Positions 7,859 to 16,882 of a stretch of DNA of 43,287 bases are shown piece by piece. Within the stretch, counting starts at the first letter, position 1. The number at the start of each line of letters is the position of its first letter. The DNA is taken from the NCBI RefSeq assembly GCF_000220985.1, contig NZ_AFRW01000004.1, positions 1-43,287 on the forward strand, given 5' to 3'. The translations under genes were made by a program, and so were the position numbers. Below the pieces are notes generated by a model. That model saw nothing but the letters and a program-made list of their open reading frames with translations. It made no database searches and was not told the DNA's origin. Source of the DNA: Nesterenkonia sp. F. Lineage in GTDB: Bacteria; Actinomycetota; Actinomycetes; Actinomycetales; Micrococcaceae.

Positions 7859-9272
7859 GTGATGGAGACGACGACGGAGCGGCGCCGCACAGCGGCGCAG
7901 GAGGGTCACCAGCCGACGACGGCGCCCGGTGCGGTCTCCGGAGCGGTCCCCGGGGCCGCGTCCGGTCCGGACGCCGAGGCCGCGACGGGCCGGGCGCCGG
8001 GCCGCCGGCCGGAGCTCTTCCAGCGGATGGTCACCGAGCTGATCTCGCTGGTCACCGGCTGGCTGGTCTGGATGCTCGGATTCGGCAGCGTCCTGGTGTA
8101 CATGCGGCTGATGCAGCCGGGCGGCTGGCCGCCGATCGACCGTCTCCTCGGGCTTCCGAGCCAGCTGCCGCTGGTGCCGCGCATCGCCGTCGCCGTCGCC
8201 GTGATGGTCCTCGTGCTGCCCGCGGCGGCACGCCTGGCCGAGCAGCTGCAGCATGCGCGGGCGACGCATCTGCTCGGCGAGACGCTGCCGCCCGCCGCCC
8301 ACACCCGACGGCAGGCCCTGGTGGCGCTGTCTGATGTGGAGCAAGGACCGCACCAAGCCGGGGATGCTCGGCCGCGTCGTGGCAGGAGCGGCGGTCTCCA
8401 CGCTGCTGGTCGCGGGGACGATCGCCTGCACGGTCACGGCCGCCGTGCTGCTGGCCCTTTCGCTGACCAGCGACGGCGTGCCCACCGGCGCGTCGCTCTT
8501 CCAGGGCCGGTCTCGACCGGTGGTCACGATCCTCGCCGTCGCCGTCCTCGCGGCCTCGCCCTGGATCGTCCACCGGCTCAGTCAGCTCGACCGCCGTCTG
8601 CTGCGGGCCTTCTACGGCACCGATGAGACCGCTCGGCTGCAGGCCCGCCTGCAGCATGTCGAGGAGGCGCGCTCCGACGCCGTGGTCGCCGCCGACGCCG
8701 AGCGCCGCCGGATCGAGCGGGACCTGCACGACGGCGCCCAGCAGCGGCTGACCGCGCTCGCCGTCGACCTGGGGCTGGCCCGGAGGGCCCACGCCGAGGA
8801 TCCGGAGACGCTGCGTCAGACGCTCACCCGTGCCCAGGGCGAGGTGACCTGCGCCCTGCAGGAGATCCGCGATCTGGTCCGCGGGCTGCATCCGGCGGTG
8901 CTGGAGGATCGAGGACTCGACGCCGCCGTCTCCGCGCTGGCCGGCCGCGCGCCGCTGCCGGTCCGCGTCGACGTCGCCGTCGAACCGCGGCCGGCGGTGC
9001 AGATCGAGGCGGCGGCCTACTTCGTCGTCGCCGAGGCGCTGACCAACACGATCGCCCACGCCGAGGCGCAGGCCGTGGACATCACGATCCGCCGGGCCGG
9101 CGACGAGCTGACGGTGACCGTGGTCGACGACGGCCGCGGCGGCGCCGACCCCGCCGCCGGAACGGGCCTGGACGGGCTGCGCCGCCGGGTGAACACCGTC
9201 GACGGCAGGCTGCAGATCTCCAGCCCCGCCGACGGCGGCACGCAGGTGCAGGCGGTGCTGCCATGCGGGTGA
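7859..9272 (+). pseudogene. Two-component sensor histidine kinase (HisKA_3/NarL-type partner), interrupted by a one-base insertion
   Basis: The reading frame from 7859 encodes a Pro/Ala-rich start and a two-helix membrane segment, then turns into nonsense after about base 8330. The remainder continues in the next frame from ATG 8334: a second pair of membrane helices, then the kinase core with RIERDLHDGAQQ (phospho-acceptor His), a HATPase N-box (EALTNTIAHAEA) and G-box (DDGRGG). Removing one T at 8330 joins the frames as A-L-L-M-W-S-K and gives about 470 residues with a four-helix sensor, matching sensor kinases of this class. If the frameshift is real, a truncated soluble-kinase-like product from 8334 might still be made. 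It overlaps the response regulator gene by 10 bp. Ligand unknown. Confidence 0.8.
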
Positions 9273-9955
9273 TCATCGCCGAGGACTCCGTGCTGCTGCG
9301 CGAAGGCGTGGTGAAGCTGCTCGACCACGCCGGCTTCGTCACCGTCGCCTCGGTCGGCGACGCCCAGGCGCTGCTGGCCGCCGTCGACGAGGAGGTCCCC
9401 GATCTGGTCATCGTCGACGTGCGCATGCCGCCGACGCACACCGACGAAGGCATCCGGGCGGCCCTGCAGCTGCGCGCCGACCACCCGGAGCTGGCGATCA
9501 TCGTGCTCTCGCAGTACGTGGAGGAGCACTATGCCGTCGACCTGCTCACCGGGCGGACCCGCGGGATCGCCTATCTGCTCAAGGACCGCGTCGCCGACGT
9601 CGACGAGTTCCTGGGCACCGTCCGGTCGGTGGCCGAGGGCGGCACTGTGCTGGATCCCGAGGTGGTCTCCCAGCTGCTGAGCCGGCAGCACGGCCGCGAC
9701 GGCGTCGAGCTGCTCACCGACCGTGAGCGGGAGGTGCTCGAGCTCATGGCCCAGGGCCGCTCCAACGCCGGCATCGCCGCGGCGCTGCATCTGAGCGACT
9801 CGGCGGTCTCGAAGCACATCAACGCGATCTTCAGCACGTTGGACATCCCGCCGGCGAGCAGCGACAACCGTCGGGTGCTGGCCGTGCTGCAGCACCTGTC
9901 GGCCGGTGCTCGAGGGATCCGCGGCGGAGACGGAGGAGGGGAAGAGCCGCGATGA
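9263..9955 (+). CDS. LuxR/NarL-family response regulator
   Basis: 230 residues. The receiver domain has an acidic pocket (E7, D8), a phospho-acceptor D52 (VIVDVRMPP), the switch region SQY and the invariant Lys in YLLKDRV. A C-terminal GerE-type HTH follows (LTDREREVLELMAQGRSN ... SAVSKHINAIF, about residues 148-195). It is the partner of the kinase encoded just upstream; the 10-bp overlap indicates translational coupling. In actinobacteria such pairs often answer cell-envelope stress or antibiotics. The gene is intact, so the system could still be regulated by cross-talk if the kinase is truly broken. Confidence 0.93.
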   Translation: MRVIIAEDSVLLREGVVKLLDHAGFVTVASVGDAQALLAAVDEEVPDLVIVDVRMPPTHTDEGIRAALQLRADHPELAIIVLSQYVEEHYAVDLLTGRTRGIAYLLKDRVADVDEFLGTVRSVAEGGTVLDPEVVSQLLSRQHGRDGVELLTDREREVLELMAQGRSNAGIAAALHLSDSAVSKHINAIFSTLDIPPASSDNRRVLAVLQHLSAGARGIRGGDGGGEEPR

Positions 9956-10836
9956 GCATGGAACAGCATTCGACGACACCACCGTCAGGTGTCTGGCCGC
10001 GCCGGCTCTGGGGCGGCCTCGGGGCGGCGGCGACGGCTCTGGTGCTGGCCTGCGCCGTGCCGGCGTCGACGGCGGCCATCGTCAAAGTCACGGGGCCGGC
10101 CGATGCGGCGCGCCGAGTCGAGGAACGCACGATCGAGCAGCCGGTCGAGTCCGTCTCCGTGAGCGCCGACGCGGGAGACGTCGCCGTCCGCGGCGCCTCC
10201 TCAGACCGTGCGCAGGTGCGTCTGGACATGAACTTCGGCGTCGACGGATCCGGAGCCGGCGCGGGCGTGGATCGCGGGACCCGGCTGACACTCCGCTCGC
10301 AGTGCGCGGCCCGATGCCGAGCAGCCCATTCTCTCGCCGTGCCGCAGGACGTCGAGGTGCAGATGGTCGCCGTGGGCGGCACGCAGAACGTCAGCGGGAT
10401 CAGCGGGGAGCTGACGCTCTCCGCCGGGTCTGCCGACACCGTCCTCGACGACGTCTCCGGTGCTGTCGACGTGGTCAACGAGTCGGGATGGGTCCGCGGC
10501 ACCGGTCTGCGCAGCGAGGAGGTCTCCGTGCAGGGCGGCAGCTCCACCGTCGACCTCAGGTTCTCCGAGCTGCCGGGATCGGTGGAGGTGTCCCTCGACT
10601 CCGGCTCCACCACGATCGAACTGCCGGCCGGGACGGACGCTGGGCGCTGCACCGTCGAGACGGACACTGACGGCGAGGTCGTCGTCGATCTCCCGGAAGC
10701 CGCCGCGGAGGGAGCTTCGCGGGAGACCGACGACGCGTCCGGAGCCGACTGCGCGCTGCGGCTGACCAGCGGCGGCGGAGACATCACCGTCACCGGTGCT
10801 GATGCGGAGGCGTTCCCGACGCCCCGTCGGGACTGA
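9952..10836 (+). CDS. Exported DUF4097-like (putative adhesin) protein
   Basis: 294 residues. An N-terminal hydrophobic segment (LWGGLGAAATALVLACAVPAS, about 19-39) acts as signal anchor or signal peptide. The rest is a run of short beta-strand repeats (such as GDVAVRGASSD, SGELTLSAGSADTVL, STVDLRFSELPGSVEVSL) resembling the beta-solenoid DUF4097 putative adhesin fold. Four Cys in the second half could form disulfides. The start overlaps the response regulator stop (ATGA), so it is the third gene of the operon. Proteins of this family are often encoded next to envelope-stress two-component systems. The family match is by repeat pattern only. Confidence 0.7.
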   Translation: MSMEQHSTTPPSGVWPRRLWGGLGAAATALVLACAVPASTAAIVKVTGPADAARRVEERTIEQPVESVSVSADAGDVAVRGASSDRAQVRLDMNFGVDGSGAGAGVDRGTRLTLRSQCAARCRAAHSLAVPQDVEVQMVAVGGTQNVSGISGELTLSAGSADTVLDDVSGAVDVVNESGWVRGTGLRSEEVSVQGGSSTVDLRFSELPGSVEVSLDSGSTTIELPAGTDAGRCTVETDTDGEVVVDLPEAAAEGASRETDDASGADCALRLTSGGGDITVTGADAEAFPTPRRD

Positions 10837-10857
10837 GCTGCATCGCGAGGGCGGTCC

Positions 10858-13251
10858 TCAGACTCCGGCGGACGCCTCCGCCCGAGCCGGCTCGGACTCT
10901 GCCAGCGTGCCGCGGACGACGGCGGCGGCGTCGACCAGCCGGCGCAGCGAGGCCTCGGTCTCCTCCCATCCGCGGGTCTTCAGCCCGCAGTCCGGATTCG
11001 CCCAGACCAGCGAGGAGTCCAGCCCCTCGGCGGCGACGCGCAGACGCTCGACGAGCTCCTCCGCACTGGGCACGCGCGGGGAGTGGATGTCCCATACGCC
11101 CGGGCCGATGCCGCGCGAGTAGCCGTGCTCGGCCAGCGCGGAGACGACCTCGAAGCCTGATCGCGAGGCCTCCAGGGTGGTGACGTCGGCGTCGAGCGCG
11201 TCGATGGCGCCCAGCACCGTCTCGAACTCGGAGTAGCACAGATGGGTGTGCACCTGGGTGGCCGCCGTCGCCGCCGACGTCGCCAGCCGGAACGCCTCCA
11301 CCGACCAGCGCAGGTAGTCCTCCTGCGCAGCGGTCTGCAGCGGCAGCAGCTCGCGCAGCGCCGGCTCGTCGACCTGGATGATCCGCGTGCCGGCGGCCTG
11401 CAGGTCCTCGACCTCGTCGCGCAGCGCCAGCGCGATCTGATCCGCCGTGGTCGCCAGCGGCTGGTCGTCGCGGACGAAAGACCACGCGAGGATCGTCACC
11501 GGTCCGGTGAGCATGCCCTTGACCGGCTTCTCGGTCTGCGCGGCGGCGTGCCGGATCCAGTCCACGGTGATCGGCTCGGGGCGGTGGACGTCGCCGAAGA
11601 GGATCGGGGGACGCAGGCAGCGCGAGCCGTAGGACTGCACCCAGCCGTGGGTCGTGGTGACGAAGCCCTCGAGGTTCTCCGCGAAGTACTGGACCATGTC
11701 GTTCCGTTCGGCCTCGCCGTGGACGAGCACGTCCAGCCCGATCTCCTCCTGCCGGGCCACGCAGTCGGTGATCTGCTCCCGGATCGCCGCCCGATACTCC
11801 GCGGCGTCCAGGTCGCCGCGCCGATGGGCGGCCCGCAGCGTGCGGATCTCGGCGGTCTGCGGGAAGGAGCCGATCGTGGTGGTCGGCAGCGCGGGCAGCC
11901 GCAGGCTGGTCTCCTGGGCGGCCCGGCGGTGCTCGGCGTCGGCGCGGCGCCGGTCCTCGACGCTGACCGACTCGCCGCGCCGGCGCACCGCGTCCACGTG
12001 GACCAGCGCGTGGGTCTCGCGGGCCCGGCGGATCTCGGCGTCGGCGGCGGCCAGCTGCTCGGCGCGATCGCGGCCGCCGTCGAGGACCTCGGCCACGGTG
12101 AGTACCTCGGCGACCTTCTGGTCGGCGAAGGCCAGCCAGGAGGCGACCTGCGGGTCCAGACCGGTCTCGCGCTCGACGTCGTGGGGCACATGGATCAGCG
12201 AGGTCGAGGTGCTCACCGCCACCGGGCCGTCATGGCGCTCACGCAGGGTCAGCAGAGTCTGGGCGGCATCGCCGGCCGCGGTGCGCCAGATGTTCAGGCC
12301 CCCGACGACGCCGGCGAGGATCTGCCGGCCGGCCAGCGGGGCCAGCGCCTCTGAGGAGGGCAGCTCGCCGCGCTCGAGATCGAGGCCGACCGCCTCGACG
12401 CCGGCGGCACCCAGAGCGGCCAGGGCGTCGTCGCCGGCGGCTCCGTAGCCCACCGGCACGACCAGCCGCGGGCGCTGTTCGATCCCGGCCAGCGCGGCGT
12501 AGGCCGTCCGCAGTCCGGCGACGACCTCGGCGCGCTCGACGTCCCAGCCGCCGGAGGCCAGCGCGGGCTCCTCCAGCTGCACGTGCTCGACGCCGGCGTC
12601 GGCCAGCGCGGCCAGCAGGGCGCCGTAGGCCTCGGTGAGCTCGTCGAGGCGGTCGAACCGCGGGGCGGTGGAGCCCGCGGCGGTTTTGGCCAGCAGCAGG
12701 AAGCTCACCGGACCCACCAGGGTGGGGCGCAGCGTGGTGCCGGTCTGCTCGACGAGGTCGCGCACCCGGGCGCTCAGCGCCTCGGCGGCCGGGGCGAAGC
12801 CGACGCCGTCCTCGAGCTCGGGCACGTAGTAGTGGTAGTTGGTGTCGAACCACTTGGTCAGTTCCAGCGGCTCCAGCGTCTCGGTGCCGCGGCTGAGTGC
12901 TGCCAGCAGCTCCAGGCCCGCGCCGGAGTCCGGGTCGGCGGCGGTGAAGCCGGCCTCGCGGAACCGTGCGGGCACCAGGCCCAGCAGCACGGAGGCGTCG
13001 AGCACCTGGTCGATGACCGCGCCGTCGAAGGGCACCGCCGACTCGCCGGCGAGGCCCAGCTGGGAGAGGTGCTCGACCGTGCGTGTGCGGTGGGTCGAGA
13101 TCGCGGATATCAGCTCGGCGACGTCGCCGCCGCGCCAGTGAGCCTCCAGGGCGCGCTTGATCTCGCGGTGCGGGCCGATGCGCGGGTAGCCCAGAATCGT
13201 GCTGGGCACGCCGGCCGTCGCGGCGGAGCGGGGCTGGGTGGACTCAGTCAT
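10858..13251 (-). CDS. metE: Cobalamin-independent methionine synthase (5-methyltetrahydropteroyltriglutamate-homocysteine methyltransferase)
   Basis: 797 residues; slightly longer than the usual 750-770. It transfers the methyl group of 5-methyl-THF to homocysteine. The N-terminal signature is GYPRIGPHREIKRALEAHW and the C-terminal domain holds the zinc ligands in VHTHLCYSEF (H670, C672) and NPDCGLKTRG (C755). An AGGAG ribosome site precedes the ATG. It lies 91 bp downstream of metF on the same strand, so the two probably form an operon under the SAM-IV riboswitch. No separate riboswitch or clear terminator was seen in the metF-metE gap. It ends convergently 21 bp from the DUF4097-like gene. 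Confidence 0.97.
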   Translation of the reverse strand: MTESTQPRSAATAGVPSTILGYPRIGPHREIKRALEAHWRGGDVAELISAISTHRTRTVEHLSQLGLAGESAVPFDGAVIDQVLDASVLLGLVPARFREAGFTAADPDSGAGLELLAALSRGTETLEPLELTKWFDTNYHYYVPELEDGVGFAPAAEALSARVRDLVEQTGTTLRPTLVGPVSFLLLAKTAAGSTAPRFDRLDELTEAYGALLAALADAGVEHVQLEEPALASGGWDVERAEVVAGLRTAYAALAGIEQRPRLVVPVGYGAAGDDALAALGAAGVEAVGLDLERGELPSSEALAPLAGRQILAGVVGGLNIWRTAAGDAAQTLLTLRERHDGPVAVSTSTSLIHVPHDVERETGLDPQVASWLAFADQKVAEVLTVAEVLDGGRDRAEQLAAADAEIRRARETHALVHVDAVRRRGESVSVEDRRRADAEHRRAAQETSLRLPALPTTTIGSFPQTAEIRTLRAAHRRGDLDAAEYRAAIREQITDCVARQEEIGLDVLVHGEAERNDMVQYFAENLEGFVTTTHGWVQSYGSRCLRPPILFGDVHRPEPITVDWIRHAAAQTEKPVKGMLTGPVTILAWSFVRDDQPLATTADQIALALRDEVEDLQAAGTRIIQVDEPALRELLPLQTAAQEDYLRWSVEAFRLATSAATAATQVHTHLCYSEFETVLGAIDALDADVTTLEASRSGFEVVSALAEHGYSRGIGPGVWDIHSPRVPSAEELVERLRVAAEGLDSSLVWANPDCGLKTRGWEETEASLRRLVDAAAVVRGTLAESEPARAEASAGV

Positions 13252-13342
13252 TCTATTCTCCTGTGTCAGTCATGACATGTCGCAGGCGTGGTGGCGTCGC
13301 GGCATGGGATGGTGCGGGGTCTGGTGCGGACGCAGCGCCGGT

Positions 13343-14359
13343 TCAGGCGCGGGCGAGCCGGGCGGCGTCGCGGATGCGCAGGTGCTCCAGGACTGCCAGA
13401 GCGGCGGGGTGCTTGTTGAACGTGTACAGGTGCAGCCCCGGGCAGCCGAGCTCGAGCACCGAGTCGATCAGTCGCAGCGTGGCCGCCACGCCGCGACGGC
13501 GCCGCTCGGCCTCGTGGTCCACGTCCAGATGGTCCAGCAGGTGCTGCGGCACCGGGACGCCGGAGATCTCCTGCAGGCGCGTCAGCCGCTTCGGATGGGT
13601 CAGCGGAGCGATGCCGGCCACGATCGGCAGATGGATGCCCTGCGAGCGGGCGTCGTCGACCAGCCGGGCGTAGTCCTCGGCGTCGTAGAAGACCTGGGTT
13701 ATCGCGTAGTCGGCGCCGGCCTCCTGCTTCTCCCACAGGGCGCACAGATCCGCGGCATGGTCGCGGCCCGCGCCCGACGGCGGATAGGCCGCCACCGAGA
13801 TCGAGACCGGCCGTGCGCCGGGACCGTCCGGGACCTCCAGCCGCTCGGCCTCGATCTGCCGGATCAGGCGGACCAGCGCGGCGCCGGTGTTCAGGCCGTC
13901 GGGCTGGTGGATCCAGTCGGACTCGCCGCGCGGCGGATCCCCGCGCAGCGCCAGGATGTCGCGCACGCCGTCGTCGAGCAGGTCGGCGACGGTCTCGCGC
14001 ATCTGCTCGGTGGTGCTGCCCTGGCAGATCAGATGCGCCATCACCGGCTGGTCGGTGGTCTCCAGCAGGTGGCGGATGACCGTCCGATTGGCCCCGGCCG
14101 GCTGGCCGTGGCCGTGGGTGACGGAGAAGTAGTCCGGCGTGGCCTCCGCCATCGTCTCGATGCCGCGCCAGACCTCGTCCAGCGAGCCGGTCGAGCTGCT
14201 GCCGGCGCGCCCCGGACGCGGCGGGAAGACCTCGAAGGAGATCAGCGAGGTGCGCCGGGTGCGCTGGACCAGGAACGAGGTGTTCGGGGTCGTCGCCGAC
14301 GGTGCGGAGTCGGGCGGCGAATCGGTCGTGATGCCCGGAGCGGGCAGGGATGCAGGCAT
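13343..14359 (-). CDS. metF: 5,10-methylenetetrahydrofolate reductase
   Basis: 338 residues, a flavoprotein that makes 5-methyl-THF, the methyl donor for MetE. Visible family motifs are ISFEVFPPRPG near residue 40 (catalytic Glu in F-E-x-F-P-P), SVTHGHGQPAGANR near 90, LALRGDPPRGESD near 140 (the L-R-G-D-P loop binding FAD) and ITQVFYDAEDY near 220. The ATG at 14359 is chosen over 14386 because GGAGGTGA lies just upstream of it. First gene of the metF-metE pair. Confidence 0.96.
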   Translation of the reverse strand: MPASLPAPGITTDSPPDSAPSATTPNTSFLVQRTRRTSLISFEVFPPRPGRAGSSSTGSLDEVWRGIETMAEATPDYFSVTHGHGQPAGANRTVIRHLLETTDQPVMAHLICQGSTTEQMRETVADLLDDGVRDILALRGDPPRGESDWIHQPDGLNTGAALVRLIRQIEAERLEVPDGPGARPVSISVAAYPPSGAGRDHAADLCALWEKQEAGADYAITQVFYDAEDYARLVDDARSQGIHLPIVAGIAPLTHPKRLTRLQEISGVPVPQHLLDHLDVDHEAERRRRGVAATLRLIDSVLELGCPGLHLYTFNKHPAALAVLEHLRIRDAARLARA

Positions 14360-14420
14360 ATCGTCACCTCCGTGTGGAGCGTCCATGGGTCATGAGGCGC
14401 CACAGGGAGGCTTCCCCTGC

Positions 14421-14557
14421 GCCGTGCTTGCGCCTGCGGATCGGGCGGCGCATGCCGCTGATCCTCGGCGCCGGATCGTCATCTGGGGCACCCCGTCACG
14501 CGGAAAGGGTTGCCGACCGGTCAAGCCAGAGCCGTGTCTGACCGGTTCTCGTGATCC
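14421..14557 (-). promoter_or_regulatory. SAM-IV riboswitch upstream of metF-metE
   Basis: On the minus strand the 5' leader of metF contains, in order, GGATCACGAG, an arm with CTGGCTTGACCGG, the conserved core CGGCAACCC, then GGGGTGCCCCAGATGAC and GATCC, which closes P1 against the initial GGATC. A downstream hairpin and the GGCGCAAGC segment follow, as expected for the SAM-IV pseudoknot region. The order and core bases agree with the SAM-IV class known from mycobacteria and other actinobacteria, where S-adenosylmethionine shuts off methionine genes. About 60 nt remain to the metF start for the expression platform, including a CAGGG/CCCTG hairpin. A weak -10 (TACTGT, 14571-14576) precedes it. 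The rest of the 14360-14745 gap holds only this element and the divergent promoter. Confidence 0.85.
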
Positions 14558-14732
14558 AACTATGTTCAGGACAGTATCACGCAGAGGCGCAGGGGGAGAA
14601 GATGATCCTCGGAAATCCAGGGTTCACGGCCTTCGTGCTTCGGGTGAACATATCGGCGGCACAGTGAACGTCGCGCCGGAGGGGGCGACGACGCACCGTG
14701 CCGTCTCGCTCCCCCGGCCCGATCCACGCTCG

Positions 14733-14738
14733 TAGAAT
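14733..14738 (+). promoter_or_regulatory. -10 box of leaderless promoter for the LytR_C gene
   Basis: TAGAAT followed by 7 nt and the ATG at 14746. This is one of the two best -10 boxes of the leaderless series in this window. Confidence 0.6.
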
Positions 14739-14745
14739 GGTCAGC

Positions 14746-15270
14746 ATGAGCCCGGCCGATCCTCCTGAGACGCGGAGCCGGTCCCGCCTCCTCGTCGCTG
14801 TCTCCTCGGGCCTGGTGCTGGCCGCCGTCACGCTGGGGAGCTGGCTGATGATCGACGGCACGCTCTCCGTCGAGCTCGGCGGGGGAGTGCCGCACACCGA
14901 GGACTGCCCCGAGGACGTGCTCGCCCCGGTCGTGCCGGAGCGGGTGCGCATCAGCGTCTACAACGCCACCAACGAGTCCGGGCTGGCCGGAGAGGCCGCC
15001 GACGACCTGCGCGATCGTGGTTTCCGGGTCACCGACGTGGGCAACGAATACGTCGCCGACACCGAGTTCGACAGCATCATCCGCGCCGGCGGTCGCGGGC
15101 TGCGCCAGGCCCGCACGCTGCAGCAGCACCTGCCCGCGGCAGTCGTCGACCTCGACGGGCGGAGCAGCTTCGGCGTCGATCTGGTGCTCGGCTCCGAGTA
15201 CGACGGGCCGGAGACGGAGGCCGACGTCGAGCCGACCCCCGGGCGGCTGTCCTGCGGGGGTGCGTCGTGA
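14746..15270 (+). CDS. LytR C-terminal domain (LytR_C) membrane-anchored protein
   Basis: 174 residues. One N-terminal transmembrane helix (LLVAVSSGLVLAAVTLGSWLMI, about 15-36) is followed by an external domain whose core (VRISVYNATNESGLAGEAADDLRDRGFRVTDVGNE) is typical of the LytR_C domain: V-x-V-x-N-x-T-x-x-x-G-L-A. The domain occurs in cell-wall associated proteins. It lacks the LytR_cpsA_psr catalytic domain, so it is not itself a wall-teichoic-acid ligase. The start is fixed by the leaderless -10 box; an in-frame upstream ATG at 14698 is rejected. The stop overlaps the FUSC start (GTGA). Confidence 0.85.
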   Translation: MSPADPPETRSRSRLLVAVSSGLVLAAVTLGSWLMIDGTLSVELGGGVPHTEDCPEDVLAPVVPERVRISVYNATNESGLAGEAADDLRDRGFRVTDVGNEYVADTEFDSIIRAGGRGLRQARTLQQHLPAAVVDLDGRSSFGVDLVLGSEYDGPETEADVEPTPGRLSCGGAS

Positions 15271-16349
15271 GCGGCGCCGCGGTCGAGTCCCCGGCACCGA
15301 GCGGAGGCCGCCGACGGCGCGAGCTCGTCTGGCCGTCCTCGCTCGGGCGCCTGGAGGTCGAGGTCGGCCTGCGCGCCGCCGTCGCCGTGGGCGTCTCGCT
15401 GTTCGCGCTGCACGCCGCCGGCGCCGAGGACCTGGCCGCCTATGCGGCCTTCGCCGCCTTCGTGATCCTCTACGGCCGCGGCGAGACGTATCGGCGTCGG
15501 CTGGCCACCCTCGCCGTCGTCGGCGCGGTCTTCCTGGCCGTCATCGCCGCCGCGATGGCCGTGGCGCTGCGGGGCTCGCCCGATGCCGCCGTGGTCGGCG
15601 GCCTCGCCGGCGTCGCCGCACTGGGCATGGTGGTCTCGCAGGCGATGGCGCTGAAGCCGTTCGGCCCGATCTTCATGGTGTTCGCCTTCGGGGTGATCTC
15701 CTCGATCCCGCTGACGGCGGAGCAGTTCCTGCCGCGGCTGGGCATCTCCGCAGCCACCGTCGTGTTCTGCCTGGTCCTCACCCTGGTCGGCCGGCCGCTG
15801 CGCGGGCTGCCCGGTCCGCACCATCGGCTGCTCGGGCCGCTGGACTCGCCCCGACGCGCTCTGCACGCGCTGGCCGACCCGGCTCTGTGGGGACTGGCGG
15901 CCCTCGCGGCGGCGGGCACGGCGGCGGCGATGCAGCTGTCCTCCCTGATGGGACTGGGGCACTCCTACTGGGCGGCGGTGGCCGTGGCCGCCTGCATGCC
16001 CCGGCCGCATGCTCCCCTGAGCCTGGCGCGGATCATCCACCGCGTCGTCGGGACGACGCTGGGCGTCGGCGGAGCCTGGGCGCTGCTGGCGCTGGACCCG
16101 CCGACGACGGCGGTGATCCTGCTGGTGGCGGCCTTCCAGTTCATCGCCGAGCTCTTCGTGGTCCGCGTCTACTGGTTCGCCCTGCTGTTCATCACGCCGC
16201 TGGCGCTGATGGTCAGCCACCTCTCCCAGCCCCGACCGGTCGACCAGCTGGTCGTCGACCGGGTGCTGGACACGCTGCTCGGCGGGCTGGTCCTGCTGCC
16301 GATCATGGGCGTCGTCCACCTGGTGCGGCGCCGGGCGGCCGTGCGCTGA
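15267..16349 (+). CDS. FUSC family inner membrane protein
   Basis: 360 residues with about ten hydrophobic helices in two clusters separated by a short hydrophilic loop (around residues 172-200). Features typical of FUSC/aromatic-acid-exporter-like proteins are the N-terminal RAAVAVGVSLFALHAAG, the GHSYWAAVAVAACM segment and IIHRVVGTTLGVGGAW in the C-terminal half; the R-x-x-G-T-x-x-G motif is the strongest. It probably exports an organic anion or an aromatic compound; the substrate is unknown. The GTG start overlaps the stop of the LytR_C gene by 4 bp, so the two are translationally coupled. Confidence 0.85.
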   Translation: MSGAAVESPAPSGGRRRRELVWPSSLGRLEVEVGLRAAVAVGVSLFALHAAGAEDLAAYAAFAAFVILYGRGETYRRRLATLAVVGAVFLAVIAAAMAVALRGSPDAAVVGGLAGVAALGMVVSQAMALKPFGPIFMVFAFGVISSIPLTAEQFLPRLGISAATVVFCLVLTLVGRPLRGLPGPHHRLLGPLDSPRRALHALADPALWGLAALAAAGTAAAMQLSSLMGLGHSYWAAVAVAACMPRPHAPLSLARIIHRVVGTTLGVGGAWALLALDPPTTAVILLVAAFQFIAELFVVRVYWFALLFITPLALMVSHLSQPRPVDQLVVDRVLDTLLGGLVLLPIMGVVHLVRRRAAVR

Positions 16350-16368
16350 GCCGCGCCGAGACGGTGCT

Positions 16369-16389
16369 GCGGCACACCTGATGTGCCGC
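16369..16389 (+). terminator. Hairpin downstream of the FUSC gene
   Basis: GCGGCACA / TGTGCCGC, an 8-bp perfect stem with a 5-nt loop, 20 bp after the stop. A second, imperfect copy in inverted orientation (acacatgaggtgtg, about 16422-16435) follows, so the element may serve both converging genes. Confidence 0.55.
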
Positions 16390-16476
16390 CGGAGGTCCGG
16401 TCGGCGCTCCTCGGTGACACATGAGGTGTGCGCTCGCGACGGACCGGGCCGGCGGCGGTCCGGCAGTCCTGCAGGA

Positions 16477-16845
16477 TCAGCCCTGCTGGCCCTCCCAGCG
16501 GCGGGCGCGGATGAACGAGCGCACGCCCAGGACCAGGTAGACCACCAGCAGCACGAAGGCGATGGTGCCGGTGATCACCGCGCCGGGCCGCTCGGCCTCG
16601 CCGGCGAAGAGCGCCGGCAGGCTCGAGACCTGCATCAGGGTGCCCAGCGCGCCGACGAGCGCGACCACCAGAGCGATGTGGATGCCGATCTTCGGACGCT
16701 TCACCCCGATGATCCCGCTGATCACCAGGATCACGCCGAGGGCCGACGGGATCAGGGCGGTGGCGCTGGCGAAGGCGGTGGCGATGTAGGCGACGATGCC
16801 GAGCAGGACGAGGATCCCGCCCAGGCCGATGGTCAGGCGCGGCAT
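16477..16845 (-). CDS. Small four-helix membrane protein, unknown function
   Basis: 122 residues with four hydrophobic segments (about 5-25, 28-46, 54-75, 88-108) joined by short loops and ending in an Arg-rich cytoplasmic-type tail (RSFIRARRWEGQQG). I do not recognise a family with certainty; small proteins of this layout are common and unassigned in actinobacteria. The ATG at 16845 follows an AAGGAG-like ribosome site. Upstream lies a -10 box inside an inverted repeat, suggesting it is repressed by a dedicated regulator. Confidence 0.75.
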   Translation of the reverse strand: MPRLTIGLGGILVLLGIVAYIATAFASATALIPSALGVILVISGIIGVKRPKIGIHIALVVALVGALGTLMQVSSLPALFAGEAERPGAVITGTIAFVLLVVYLVLGVRSFIRARRWEGQQG

Positions 16846-16882
16846 GAGGCTCCTTCGGGGTCGGTGCGGATGACGAGCGGTT

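Noticed and set aside
13252-13342. Second SAM or cobalamin riboswitch directly before metE.
   Set aside because: The gap is only 91 bp and lacks the core sequences of either class; metE is more likely read from the metF transcript.
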